A DNA stretch of 64,000 bases from Bradyrhizobium sp. 141 (lineage in GTDB: Bacteria > Pseudomonadota > Alphaproteobacteria > Rhizobiales > Xanthobacteraceae), in NCBI RefSeq assembly GCF_023074055.1, contig NZ_JADPKR010000013.1:62001-126000 (forward strand), written 5' to 3'. This document shows positions 53,605 to 62,269 of this stretch, one piece after another. The notes under the pieces are model-generated. The model was not told where the DNA came from. It saw nothing but the letters and a program-made list of their open reading frames with translations, and searched no databases. How positions within the stretch are numbered: the stretch's first letter is position 1; every line of letters begins with the position of its first letter. The position numbers were made by a program, and so were the translations under genes.

Positions 53605-54828
53605 ATGAGCAGCGACGTCGTCATGGGCAAGGCTGCTGCCGGCAAGCCCAAGCAGCGGACAGGGATCGCTGGTCGAGGCGTGATCTGCGCGTTTGCTGCG
53701 ATGGGGCTCCTGTCGACCAATATCTTTCTTCCTTCCCTGCCGGCGATAGCGGTCGATCTTGGCGTGTCGAGCGCGGCCGTTACATCGAGCATAACGGTCT
53801 TTCTGATGGTCTTTGCCGCAGGGCAGCTCATCGTCGGTCCGTTATCGGACAGGCTCGGGCGGAAGGGCCCGATCGTTGCCGGGCTCTGCATCTTCGTGCT
53901 CGGGACGGCATGGTGTGCGCTCGCGGGAGATTTCCTGAACTTGTTGGTTGGCCGATCGGTTCAGGCGGCCGGAGTCTGCGCTGTTGCAGTCTTGTCGCGT
54001 GCGATCGCCCGGGACCTGTTCGACGGCCAGCAGCTGACCAGGGTGATGGCATCGATCACGATCGCCACCGCGGCGGCACCGGGCTTTTCGCCTTTGCTCG
54101 GCGGCGCGATCGATCTTGTTCTCGGCTGGCGCTTCGAGTTTGTGTTTGTAGCGGCCGTCGCCGTCGGCGCAGGGGCGGTGTATGTGACGTTCGTTGGCGA
54201 AACGCTGGAGGTGGTCGGCGGCTCGCATCATCCGCTCGAGATCATCCGTTGTTATCTCGGCATGGTCCGGGACGCACGCTTCAACGCGCCCGCGAGGACC
54301 GCCGGCCTTCTCATGGCCGGTCTGTACGCCGTCTTGTCGAGCGCGCCGCGGGTTCTTCTCGAGGGGTTCGGCCTGTCGCCCATCGCTCTCGGCTGGTTGT
54401 TTGCGGGCGTCGTCTTCATCGTGTTCGGTGCCGGCTCGCTGGCGCCAAGACTGTCGGCCCGGTTTGGCCGCCAAGGTGCGACGTCGGCCGGTCTTGCTCT
54501 GGCCGCCGCCGGGGCGGTCGTGCTGCTTGGCGCGATGCTGATCGGAGAGATCGCGCTGGGTTCATTTCTCATGATCGTTCCGGTTTTCCTGTTCGGGGTC
54601 GGGGTTGCGAGCCCGCTTTCGAGCGCGGCCGCCCTGTCGCCATTCGGCGACAGGGCGGGCCTGGCGGCTGCGTTGTTCGGCTGCTCGCAAATGGCAGGCG
54701 CAGCCTGTGGCGCCTCGCTCGCGGCTACTCTCTCCAGCGATCCGGTCCGGGGACTTACGGTCGTTCTTGCGGCGACGTCTGTTGTCGCGCTGGTGCTGCA
54801 CGTCTCCCGAGGGCGTCGCGGCGGGTGA
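53605..54828 (+). CDS. Bcr/CflA-family multidrug MFS transporter
   Basis: Major facilitator protein of 407 residues with 12 predicted helices. VICAFAAMGLLSTNIFLPSLPAIAVDLGVSSAAVTSSITVFLMVFAAGQLIVGPLSDRLGRKGPIVAG is the Bcr/CflA N-terminal signature, and the loop motif RAIARDLFDGQQLTRVMASITIATAAAPGFSPLLGG follows around residue 130. The family exports bicyclomycin, chloramphenicol or similar compounds by proton antiport. The ATG at 53605 is the first start that gives a normal N-terminus, although the frame opens earlier. The regulator gene upstream may control it. Confidence 0.92.
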   Translation: MSSDVVMGKAAAGKPKQRTGIAGRGVICAFAAMGLLSTNIFLPSLPAIAVDLGVSSAAVTSSITVFLMVFAAGQLIVGPLSDRLGRKGPIVAGLCIFVLGTAWCALAGDFLNLLVGRSVQAAGVCAVAVLSRAIARDLFDGQQLTRVMASITIATAAAPGFSPLLGGAIDLVLGWRFEFVFVAAVAVGAGAVYVTFVGETLEVVGGSHHPLEIIRCYLGMVRDARFNAPARTAGLLMAGLYAVLSSAPRVLLEGFGLSPIALGWLFAGVVFIVFGAGSLAPRLSARFGRQGATSAGLALAAAGAVVLLGAMLIGEIALGSFLMIVPVFLFGVGVASPLSSAAALSPFGDRAGLAAALFGCSQMAGAACGASLAATLSSDPVRGLTVVLAATSVVALVLHVSRGRRGG

Positions 54829-54983
54829 TCCGCGGCGATGCGTAAAGTGCCGGACGCAATTCCCTTTGCGCAGAGGATCTCGGGATCCTGATGCTGCGTG
54901 TGCCGTCAGGAGCGGACAAGGCCGCCCTGGTGACGACGATGGCGGACGGAATGGCGGTAGGGGCGAGGGGTAAGGCTCTCACC

Positions 54984-55074
54984 CGTAGCCCGGATGGAGC
55001 GAAAGCGTAATCCGGGGCCGCTCGCCCGGCATCCCGCACCGTCCCGGATTGCGCTGCGCTCCATCCGGGCTACG
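54984..55074. repeat. Intergenic palindromic repeat, GTAGCCCGGATGGAGC type
   Basis: GTAGCCCGGATGGAGC... at 54985 and ...GCTCCATCCGGGCTAC ending at 55073 are inverted copies about 60 bases apart, with inner arms AATCCGGG and CCCGGATT. Elements of this kind occur in many intergenic regions of Bradyrhizobium and relatives. It starts the 1.2-kb gene-free block (54829-56063). Confidence 0.75.
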
Positions 55075-55550
55075 GCACCTCGCTGTGTCGCCCCGCTGTC
55101 AATCCACCCGCGCAAAAATATTCCACTTTACCGAAATTCGGAAATGACGTATGTGTCGTCCATCCCGGCTCATCCAAGAGGGGCGATCTTGTGTCGTCAC
55201 TGTCGCGAGCCGGGTTTGCGGTGGACGCGGCAGCGTCGGCACGAGAGGTGCGGGCAGGGCGGGTAGTCCCTGTGAGCCCGAGGCTTCGTGCAGACGAGCG
55301 GCGCTGCTAGGTTCGTCTCGCCTGTAAGTTTCCGGCTCCGTCGACAGGGCTGGGAAAACTGCGGCGAAATGGCGGGCCGTGCGTACGGCAAAACCGTGTG
55401 GTCCTGGCCGTCGTTGCTACGGTCAAGCTTTCCGCGAAGGTGCGAGCGAGCCCAACCGGGCAGACTGCATCATCCAATTCGCGGGGCGAGGGAGGCCAGA
55501 AGGAAAGTTCGGCTCCCGGGAGAGCACGGCATAAGCCGTCCGACCATCGC

Positions 55551-55661
55551 GCAGGGAAGGCCGAGTGTTCGGCGACACCTGTATGCTGCTGTGCGGTTCT
55601 TCCTGCGTGTGCATTTCGCGCAGCGGACCGCGGGTGCCAGTCGGCACCCGGCCTTCCCTGC
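55551..55661. repeat. Intergenic repeat element with long inverted arms
   Basis: GCAGGGAAGGCCG (55551-55563) and CGGCCTTCCCTGC (55649-55661) are perfect inverted copies; between them CGGGTGCC and GGCACCCG form an inner hairpin near 55631-55650. The surrounding stretch, about 55290 to 55740, has the look of a repeat family seen many times in Bradyrhizobiaceae intergenic DNA. Short frames inside it are not called as genes. Confidence 0.6.
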
Positions 55662-55769
55662 GCCCTCTTGGCTTTGAGGGTGGAGCGACCAAGCAAAGCT
55701 CGGGCCATTCAAGCCGCGAGGCCGAAGGGTCATGTCTGTGAGTCAAGCTGCGTGTCACAAGCTCGATAT

Positions 55770-55895
55770 CGTAGAGTGGGCAAAGGCGCTCTTGCGCCGT
55801 GCCCACGATCTCTCTCGGTCGCGAAAGATACGTGGGCACGCTTCCGCCTTCGCTCTTCGAGCTACGGCGGACAAGTCGCTTTGCCCACCCTACGG
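55770..55895. repeat. Intergenic repeat, GTAGGGTGGGCAAAGC type
   Basis: CGTAGAGTGGGCAAAG at 55770 is matched by CTTTGCCCACCCTACG ending near 55894, with one mismatch. Inner arms CGTGCCCACG and CGTGGGCACG lie at 55798 and 55830. This is another dispersed palindromic family typical of the genus. Confidence 0.65.
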
Positions 55896-55909
55896 CACTC
55901 TTGCTCCGT

Positions 55910-56023
55910 CATTGCGAGGAGCTCGCGACAAAATTGCGTAGCAATTTTGCGCTGATGCGACGAAGCAATCCAGAATCCCTCAACGGAATAGATTCTGGAT
56001 TGCTTCGCTGCGCTCGCAATGAC
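55910..56023. repeat. Intergenic repeat, ATTGCGAGGAGC / AATCCAGAATC type
   Basis: CATTGCGAG at 55910 and CTCGCAATG near 56013 form outer inverted arms; CGAAGCAATCCAGAATC and GATTCTGGATTGCTTCG form inner perfect arms around 55960-56008. This element is common in Bradyrhizobium intergenic regions. It lies just downstream of the LysR gene ending at 56064. Confidence 0.7.
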
Positions 56024-56063
56024 GATGCGGAGGAAGCGCGACCGGCATGGGCCGCCCGGGGCG

Positions 56064-56960
56064 TTAGCCCACACTCTTTCGGTGATTCAGGTATCGGAGA
56101 GCCAGCTTGACGAAATTGTGCACCACCATCGACGTCTCGTCCTCTCTGAAGACCAGAAACACGTCGGCCGTGGGCGGTGAGGGCCTGATCGGACGGAATA
56201 CGATGTCGGCTATTGTGAAGCGCGCAATCGACTGCGGCACGAGCGCCACGCCGAAACCGGCGGCAATCAAGCTCGGGATCGACTGGGCGTCGACGACCTG
56301 TTGGGACACTTTTGGCAGGAAGCCGGCGTCGACACAGCACGTCTGCACGTACCGTGCGAACTCGGAGCTATTGGGATCGAGGACGACGTGATCCTCGGAT
56401 GCCAGGTCACCGAGGGCGATGCGTCTGCGGCGCACCAGCCGATGGGTGCGGGGCATTGCGAGAACGACCTCTTCGCGCCATGCAAGCTTGCTGGTCAGGT
56501 CGCGCTCGGCGGGAATGCCGCGAATGAGACAGATATTGGTCGTGCGGGCGAGAAGCGCCGCGATCTGCAGCGCCGGCGCCTGCTCATGCACCGTCATCTT
56601 GACCCGTGGAGCGACCTCCCGGTAGGCCGCGAGCAGCTCTGCGAGACGACCGCGCAGAATGGAGCCGGTCGCTCCAACATCCAGCGTTCCGATCAGGCCG
56701 GCCCCAATCGAGCGAACCTCGTCTTCCGTGACCTTGACCTGTTGCAGGATCGCGCGTCCCCGCACCAGCATGGCTTCACCGGCCTGGGTCAACTCGACCC
56801 TGCGGCTGGTCCTGTAGAGGAGTTGGGTCCCAAGCTCTGCCTCGAGGGCCTGGATATGTTGACTGAGTGGCGGCTGCGAGAGGTTCAGCCGCCGGGCGGC
56901 AAGCGTGAAGCTGCGCTCCTCGGCCACCGCAATGAAGTACCGGAGCTGGCGGAGATCCAT
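56064..56960 (-). CDS. LysR-family transcriptional regulator
   Basis: LysR protein of 298 residues. The DNA-binding part is MDLRQLRYFIAVAEERSFTLAARRLNLSQPPLSQHIQALEAELG (the BenM/CatM-like branch) and the effector domain starts near residue 90 (GTLDVGATGSILRGRLAELLAAYREVAP). It is divergent from the dctA-allA-allE operon across a 195-base spacer. The spacer contains ATCAA (56972) and TTGAT (57000) arms that could belong to its binding site. Control of ureide use by this regulator is inferred from position. Confidence 0.9.
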   Translation of the reverse strand: MDLRQLRYFIAVAEERSFTLAARRLNLSQPPLSQHIQALEAELGTQLLYRTSRRVELTQAGEAMLVRGRAILQQVKVTEDEVRSIGAGLIGTLDVGATGSILRGRLAELLAAYREVAPRVKMTVHEQAPALQIAALLARTTNICLIRGIPAERDLTSKLAWREEVVLAMPRTHRLVRRRRIALGDLASEDHVVLDPNSSEFARYVQTCCVDAGFLPKVSQQVVDAQSIPSLIAAGFGVALVPQSIARFTIADIVFRPIRPSPPTADVFLVFREDETSMVVHNFVKLALRYLNHRKSVG

Positions 56961-57155
56961 AGCGAAAACCTATCAATCGTGTCGCTCTATATATTGGACT
57001 TGATGTCGCACCTGGTCAACGAATGACCGATGGAGCCTTCCAGCGTCCTGCCGCGACGAAAGGCTCCGTACGCGGCGACCTCGCCGCCAACGATAAGAAT
57101 GGCGAAAGGCTCCGGCCGACCAAGCCAGATGGAAGCCCAGCGAGCGAGGAAAGCC

Positions 57156-58505
57156 ATGTCCAAGTTCTTGATGCCCAGCATCTTCAAGTCACTCTTCTTC
57201 CAGGTCGTCGTTGCGCTCGCCGCCGGCATTGCTCTCGGCGTGACCTATCCGGACATCGCGTTGCAGATGAAGCCGCTGGGTGACGGCTTCATCAAGCTCA
57301 TCAAGATGCTGGTGCCCGTGATCGTGTTCTGTGTCGTCGTGCACGGAATTTCAGCGGCCGGCGACCTTACAAAGGTTGGAAGGGTCGGCATTCGTTCGCT
57401 GCTCTATTTCGAGATCGTCACCACCATCGCTTTGGTGTTCGGCATTGCGCTCGCCTATTATTTCCAGCCAGGCGCCGGAATGAACATCGACCCGAGGACG
57501 CTGGATGCCAAGGCGCTCAGCGGGTTCAGCCAGACGGCGGCTCAGGTCTCCGGCGGCGGCGTCTCCGAATTCCTGATGAAGCTCATTCCGACGACGCTCG
57601 TCGGAGCTTTCAGCTCCGGCGATGTTCTGCAGGTCCTGATCGTCTCGATCATGTTCGGTTGTGCCGTGTCACTGTGCGGCGAGCGCGCCAGGCCGGTCGT
57701 CGATTTCGTCGAGCGCGTGAACGAGATCATCTTCAAGATGATGAACTTCGTCGTCCGGCTCGCGCCGATCGGCGTCTTCGGTGCGATCGCCTTCACGGTC
57801 GGGAAATACGGCATCGGCTCGCTCAAGCAGCTCGGGGGCCTCGTTGCCCTGTTCTATCTCGCAGTGGTTCTGTTTGTGGTCGTCGTGCTCGGCGCGATCA
57901 TGCGGCTCTCCGGCTTCAGCCTGTTCAAGTTGCTGGCCTATCTGCGCGAAGAGCTGTTGATCGTTCTCGGGACGGCCGCGGGCGATAGCGTGCTTCCGCA
58001 GACCATGCGAAAGCTCGAGCTGCTCGGGATCAAGCGATCGACCGTCGGTCTGGTGATCCCGACCGGGTACTCGTTCAATCTGGATGCGTTCTCCATCTAC
58101 TTGACCTTGGCGGCCGTCTTCATTGCACAGGCGACGAATACGCCGCTTGCCACGGGCGATCTCCTGGCTATCCTCGGTGTCGCGTTGCTTACCTCCAAAG
58201 GTGCTCATGGCGTCCCGGGCTCGGCCATCGTCGTCCTCGCCGCGACACTGGCCGCCATTCCGGCCATCCCGGCGATCGGACTGGTGCTCATCTTGTCGGT
58301 GGACTGGTTCATCGGCATCGCCCGCGCACTCGGCAACTATGTTGGTAACTGCGTTGCGACGGTCGTCGTTGCCTCCTGGGAGGGAGACCTCGATCACGCC
58401 AAGGCGCACCGTATTCTGAACGGCGAGGTCGATTCTTCGGGAGAGGATCTGCGGGCCGACCCAGTCGGTGCGGAGGCTCCCGTCGCGAGTCTGCAGACCC
58501 TTTGA
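57156..58505 (+). CDS. Dicarboxylate/amino acid:cation symporter (DctA-like)
   Basis: Secondary transporter of 449 residues of the DAACS family. The opening FKSLFFQVVVALAAGIALGVTYPDIALQMKPLGDGFIKLIKMLVPVIVFCVVVHGIS, the serine-rich-like hairpin LIVLGTAAGDSVLPQTMRKLELLGIKRSTVGLVIPTGYSFNLDAFSIYLTLAAVFIAQATN and LLTSKGAHGVPGSAIVVLAATLA are conserved in DctA. The ATG at 57156 has GAGGA six bases upstream. It is followed 18 bases later by ureidoglycolate lyase, so the substrate may be a ureide or its acid product (allantoate, glyoxylate) rather than succinate, although C4-dicarboxylates remain possible. Confidence 0.9.
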   Translation: MSKFLMPSIFKSLFFQVVVALAAGIALGVTYPDIALQMKPLGDGFIKLIKMLVPVIVFCVVVHGISAAGDLTKVGRVGIRSLLYFEIVTTIALVFGIALAYYFQPGAGMNIDPRTLDAKALSGFSQTAAQVSGGGVSEFLMKLIPTTLVGAFSSGDVLQVLIVSIMFGCAVSLCGERARPVVDFVERVNEIIFKMMNFVVRLAPIGVFGAIAFTVGKYGIGSLKQLGGLVALFYLAVVLFVVVVLGAIMRLSGFSLFKLLAYLREELLIVLGTAAGDSVLPQTMRKLELLGIKRSTVGLVIPTGYSFNLDAFSIYLTLAAVFIAQATNTPLATGDLLAILGVALLTSKGAHGVPGSAIVVLAATLAAIPAIPAIGLVLILSVDWFIGIARALGNYVGNCVATVVVASWEGDLDHAKAHRILNGEVDSSGEDLRADPVGAEAPVASLQTL

Positions 58506-58523
58506 ACTTGGAGGCATTTCAGC

Positions 58524-59036
58524 TTGGCGATGGTGACACTCTCGATCGAACCTTTGACGAAGCGGGCGTTCGCCCCGTTCGGAGACGTCGTCGAAACGGA
58601 GGGGATGACGCCCCTGTCGATCAACCAGGGATATGCCGAGCGCTATAATGGACTCGCCAATATCGATGTCGCCGCGGAAGGTGGACAGATCAACATCAGC
58701 TGGTTTGTCGCCTCAAAACGGCCTGCGCCGATTGCCATCCGCCTGATGGAGCGTCATCCGCTTGGAAGCCAGATGTTCATGCCCTTGACCGGAGCGAGCT
58801 GGCTGGTCGTCGTTTGCGCGGACCCGCTGGTGGTCTCGAGCTATCGGGCGTTCGTTGCGAATGGCCGCCAGGGGGTAAACTATGCCCGGAACTGCTGGCA
58901 CCATCCGCTGCTGGTTCTCGAGGATGCAAGCTCGTTCCTCGTTGTGGACCGGACGGGGGACGGCGATAATCTCGAAGAATATTGGCTGAGCGAGGAGATG
59001 CAGCTCGATCTCGGGCCGATCGCATCGCACCGGTAA
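58524..59036 (+). CDS. allA: Ureidoglycolate lyase
   Basis: Cupin-like enzyme of 170 residues splitting (S)-ureidoglycolate to glyoxylate and urea. Conserved blocks are EPLTKRAFAPFGDVVET, SWFVASKRPAPIAIRLMERHPLGSQMFMPL, and GVNYARNCWHHPLLVLEDASSFLVVDR. The TTG at 58524 has GGAGG nine bases upstream; ATG at 58530 is the alternative. It lies 18 bases after the symporter gene and 18 before the ureidoglycine aminohydrolase. With the next gene it forms the last steps of allantoin catabolism; urea would then feed urease. Confidence 0.93.
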   Translation: MAMVTLSIEPLTKRAFAPFGDVVETEGMTPLSINQGYAERYNGLANIDVAAEGGQINISWFVASKRPAPIAIRLMERHPLGSQMFMPLTGASWLVVVCADPLVVSSYRAFVANGRQGVNYARNCWHHPLLVLEDASSFLVVDRTGDGDNLEEYWLSEEMQLDLGPIASHR

Positions 59037-59054
59037 CTTTCACGAGGCTTGATG

Positions 59055-59894
59055 ATGTCGTCGCAAACTTATCACGTACCGAAGGGTGGCCTTCCGCCGC
59101 AGACCGACCTTCTGAGCGGCCGGGCGGTCTTTACCAACGCATACGCCGTCATCCCCAACGGCGTGCAACGCGATATCGTCGTCAGCCATTTGCCGCACTG
59201 GGACAACACGCGCGTCTGGGTCCTGGCGCGACCGCTGTCCGGCTTCGCCGAGACGTTCTCCCATTATCTCATGGAGATCGCGCCGGCCGGCGGAAGTGAG
59301 ATGCCCGAGCCGGAGAAGGATGCCCAAGGCGGGTTGTTCGTCGTGGGCGGCAAGCTGATTCTCAATTTGGCGGATGGAGAATTTGAGCTGAGGCCCGGCA
59401 GCTTCGCCTATGTGCCACCCGGCTGCGCCTGGAGCATTCGCAACCGCGGCGAGGGCCCTGCGCAGGTTCACTGGATCCGCAAACTGTATCAGCGCGTTCC
59501 GGGGTTGGCCGCGCCCGAGGCGATCGTGACCAACGAAGACGCGGTCGAACCCGTGGCGATGCCGGGCACGGAGGGGAGATGGGCAACCACACGTTTCATC
59601 GATCCGGCCGATATGCGCCATGACATGCACATCAATGTCGTGACGTTCGAGCCGGGCGCGACAATTCCCTTTGCGGAGACGCACGTCATGGAGCACGGGT
59701 TGTACGTCCTCGAGGGAAAGGCGGTTTACCGCCTCAATCGGGACTGGGTGGAGGTCGAGGCCGGAGACTACATGTGGCTACGCGCCTTCTGCCCGCAGGC
59801 GTGCTACGCAGGAGGCCCCGGCCGATTCCGCTACCTTCTGTACAAGGACGTCAACCGGCACATGAATTTGCGGCAGGGACCTCCGCTGATTTAG
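59055..59894 (+). CDS. allE: (S)-ureidoglycine aminohydrolase
   Basis: Bicupin Mn-dependent enzyme of 279 residues converting (S)-ureidoglycine to (S)-ureidoglycolate and ammonia. Signature blocks are VFTNAYAVIPNGVQRDIVVSHLPHWDNTRVWVLARP, and the C-terminal metal-binding cupin HINVVTFEPGATIPFAETHVMEHGLYVLEGKAVYRLNRDWVEVEAGDYMWLRAFCPQACYAGG, where E/H ligands are conserved. The start at 59055 has GAGG seven bases upstream; ATG at 59052 is also possible. Its product is the substrate of the preceding lyase. Allantoinase and allantoate amidohydrolase are not in this window. Confidence 0.93.
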   Translation: MSSQTYHVPKGGLPPQTDLLSGRAVFTNAYAVIPNGVQRDIVVSHLPHWDNTRVWVLARPLSGFAETFSHYLMEIAPAGGSEMPEPEKDAQGGLFVVGGKLILNLADGEFELRPGSFAYVPPGCAWSIRNRGEGPAQVHWIRKLYQRVPGLAAPEAIVTNEDAVEPVAMPGTEGRWATTRFIDPADMRHDMHINVVTFEPGATIPFAETHVMEHGLYVLEGKAVYRLNRDWVEVEAGDYMWLRAFCPQACYAGGPGRFRYLLYKDVNRHMNLRQGPPLI

Positions 59895-59913
59895 CCTGGA
59901 GCGCCGTGAGAGG

Positions 59914-61185
59914 CTATTCCGTCTGCTCGACCGCGGCCGGCATCTTCGCGACCGACATCAGCGATCGGGCAACCTGATTCAGCAGCTGATCTGAGTTTTC
60001 CTCTTCGGCGAGCGACTTCGACAACAGGCTGACGACGGCGCTGTGGCGAAGCTGCTGGGCGAGATTGCGCGCCGTCGTGTAGGCGGCAATCTCGTAGTGC
60101 TCGACCCGTTGCGCTGCTCCAATCAAGGCGAGGTCGGCGGCCGCGTCCTCCTTGTCCTCGCCTTCCGCCATGATCTCCTGACCTTCCTCGACGAGGCCCA
60201 TCATCCCTTTGCAGGGCTTGGCCCGTGCGGACTTGCCGAGCATCTCGAAGCACTCGTTGATGCGCTCGACCTGGGCCTCGGTCTCTGCCAGATGCTGTTC
60301 GAACAGCTCGCGCAATTGATCGAAGCGGGCTGCTTCCGCCATTTTGGGCAGCGCCTTGGTCAGCTGCTTTTCCGCATGCAGGATGTCGCGGAGCTCATCG
60401 ATCAGCAGATCGCCGAGACCGGCCTCGTCCACCGGCGGCGAACTCTCCGTGACGATGGCGGTGGCGGGGCCGGGCTCGCCGGCCTGGATCGCAGGCGAGT
60501 CCGTGAAGACCCAGTCGCCACCCTCGTTCCAGGGTCCCCGTGTATCGATCTCGCCGTGATCTCCGCTGCCCGTCGAATCGTTGAAGAACTGATCGACCAG
60601 GCCTGGAGTCGGCGCGATACGGCCGATGCTGAGCGACGGCTTGCCCATGCTCTCGAGCGCCAGCGCGAATGCCTTCATGTGCGTGATCTCGCGGGTCATC
60701 AGGAATTGCAGCGCGTCCTTGGTGCCGGCGTCGTCGCAGAAGTTGATGAGCCGCTCATAGACGATCTTCGCCCGCGCCTCCGCCGCGATATTGCTGCGCA
60801 GGTCGACGTCGAGCTCGCCGGTAATCTTCAGATAGTCAGCGGTCCAGGCATTGCCCTGGGAGTTGAAGAGGTTGACCCCGCCGCCGCCAGCGATCGCGAT
60901 CAGGGGATCGGCCTCGGCGGCCTGACGATCGAACTTCGACGGCTTGAGGTGCATCCGCGCGAGCGTGCCGACGACTTCCAGATGGCTGAGCTCTTCGGTG
61001 CCAATGTCCATCAAGAGGTCCTTGCGGTCGGGATCCTCGCAGTTCAAGCCCTGTATCGAGTACTGCATTGCAGCTGCGAGTTCGCCATTGGCGCCTCCGA
61101 ATTGCTCCAGCAGCATGTTGCCAAAACGGGGGTCCGGCTCATCGACGCGAACGGTGAACATCAACTTTTTGACGTGGTGATACAT
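59914..61185 (-). CDS. Manganese catalase fused to a DUF892/YciE ferritin-like domain
   Basis: Protein of 423 residues. Residues 1 to about 215 are a manganese catalase: ligands appear in GANGELAAAMQYSIQGL, DIGTEELSHLEVV, IAAEARAKIVYERL and MTREITHMKAFALALE. After an acidic linker (about 215-255), residues from about 258 to 405 form a DUF892 four-helix bundle (LGDLLIDELRDILHAEKQLTKALPKMAEAA, QRVEHYEIAAYTTARNLAQQL). Catalase domains remove H2O2; DUF892 proteins are induced by stress. Two di-metal bundles in one chain is uncommon. It converges with allE, leaving only 19 bases between stops. Confidence 0.88.
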   Translation of the reverse strand: MYHHVKKLMFTVRVDEPDPRFGNMLLEQFGGANGELAAAMQYSIQGLNCEDPDRKDLLMDIGTEELSHLEVVGTLARMHLKPSKFDRQAAEADPLIAIAGGGGVNLFNSQGNAWTADYLKITGELDVDLRSNIAAEARAKIVYERLINFCDDAGTKDALQFLMTREITHMKAFALALESMGKPSLSIGRIAPTPGLVDQFFNDSTGSGDHGEIDTRGPWNEGGDWVFTDSPAIQAGEPGPATAIVTESSPPVDEAGLGDLLIDELRDILHAEKQLTKALPKMAEAARFDQLRELFEQHLAETEAQVERINECFEMLGKSARAKPCKGMMGLVEEGQEIMAEGEDKEDAAADLALIGAAQRVEHYEIAAYTTARNLAQQLRHSAVVSLLSKSLAEEENSDQLLNQVARSLMSVAKMPAAVEQTE

Positions 61186-61310
61186 GGGAGCTCTCGGTGT
61201 TCGGAGGACAACAGAAGATGTGTCTCCAATTGGCGGCGCTACTGTTTGTTCCTATTGCCGAGATCCGCGTCGAACGTACGCAGTGCACTGCAGGTGCGCC
61301 TTGAAAGTGG

Positions 61311-62090
61311 TCACGCGACCGCGACATCTGCAGCTGCCGGTCTCGGGAGTGGCGGCCGCGCATCCTCTCCGGACCGGATGCTCAAATAGGCCGGATTGAA
61401 GCCGGCGAGCCGGACCAGGCCTCGCCAGTCGGTGATTGCGATGGTCTTGCCCCGCCACTGCAGCAGGTTGCAGCGGCGCAGCTCCTGGATCGTGCGATTG
61501 GCGTGAACCGGGGAGATGCTGCAAGCGGCTGCGAGGTCGGACTGGGTGAAGGGCGAGGACAATCGGAAATCCCTGGCGAGCCCTACGGTTTGCAGGCGCA
61601 CGGTGATCTCGCAGAGCAGATGCGCCACGCGCGTCAGCGCGTCCCGACTGCCGAGATTGATGGTCCAGTTTCGCTGGATGGCGTGATCGGTCAGCAGCAT
61701 CAGCAGCAGGGCGCGCGACATCACTGGCGAGCGCGCCGCCAATTCGTGAAAGAAGCGGTGTGGCACGAGAGCGACGATGGCGGGGCCGAGCGCGACCAGA
61801 TTGCCGTCAATGCGGGGACGGTAGAGCGTGTGCGGGTCTGCGATGTCACCGGGAACGCAGATCGAGGTAATCTGGCCGTCCGGGCTTTCCGGATTCTGCC
61901 AGGAGAGATATCCCTGCAGCAGCAGGCAGCATCGGGTTGCCTCGTCGCCGTGCCGCAAGACGGCCTGATGGGCGCCGAAATGGGCAATGCTGCTCGGCAT
62001 GTCGGCGAGGAGGTCGAGATCGTCGGCCGTTATTTCGGCTAGGCTCGTCAGTCGATCGGCGAGCCTGGAGAAAGCAAATCCTGCCTGCAT
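61311..62090 (-). CDS. Crp/Fnr-family transcriptional regulator
   Basis: Protein of 259 residues with an N-terminal cyclic-nucleotide-binding-like domain (about 25-150, CCLLLQGYLSWQNPESPDGQITSICVPGDIADPHTLY) and a C-terminal winged helix (FTQSDLAAACSISPVHANRTIQELRRCNLLQWRGKTIAITDWRGLVRLAGF). No Cys cluster for an Fe-S centre is visible. The type is common among rhizobial orphan Crp/Fnr regulators linked to stress and oxygen. It lies 125 bases upstream of the catalase gene in the same direction. A TTGACG-N7-CGTCAA dyad lies 73 bases upstream. Confidence 0.87.
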   Translation of the reverse strand: MQAGFAFSRLADRLTSLAEITADDLDLLADMPSSIAHFGAHQAVLRHGDEATRCCLLLQGYLSWQNPESPDGQITSICVPGDIADPHTLYRPRIDGNLVALGPAIVALVPHRFFHELAARSPVMSRALLLMLLTDHAIQRNWTINLGSRDALTRVAHLLCEITVRLQTVGLARDFRLSSPFTQSDLAAACSISPVHANRTIQELRRCNLLQWRGKTIAITDWRGLVRLAGFNPAYLSIRSGEDARPPLPRPAAADVAVA

Positions 62091-62162
62091 CTGATGTCCG
62101 ATGGCCCGCCCGCCTCCTACCTTGGCCGATCAGAAGGGGAGTGAGCATTAACCTGTGATAGG

Positions 62163-62181
62163 TTGACGGATGTATCGTCAA
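62163..62181. promoter_or_regulatory. Dyad upstream of the Crp/Fnr gene
   Basis: TTGACG (62163-62168) and CGTCAA (62176-62181) are perfect inverted arms separated by seven bases. It lies in the 179-base spacer between the Crp/Fnr gene and the DUF305 gene that ends at 62270. The spacing differs from classical CRP (TGTGA-N6-TCACA) and FNR (TTGAT-N4-ATCAA) boxes. Confidence 0.45.
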
Positions 62182-62269
62182 TGCACCGCGGGAACGTGAC
62201 GCGGCGACTTGCAATATTCAGGGCTCCTGCCGGGCGAGGAGAGGCGCGTTTGGCGCGAAATTCCGTCGC

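Noticed and set aside
55288..55955. Several frames of 90 to 185 codons
   Set aside because: They lie entirely inside intergenic repeat elements on both strands and show repeat-derived Arg/Ser-rich sequence.
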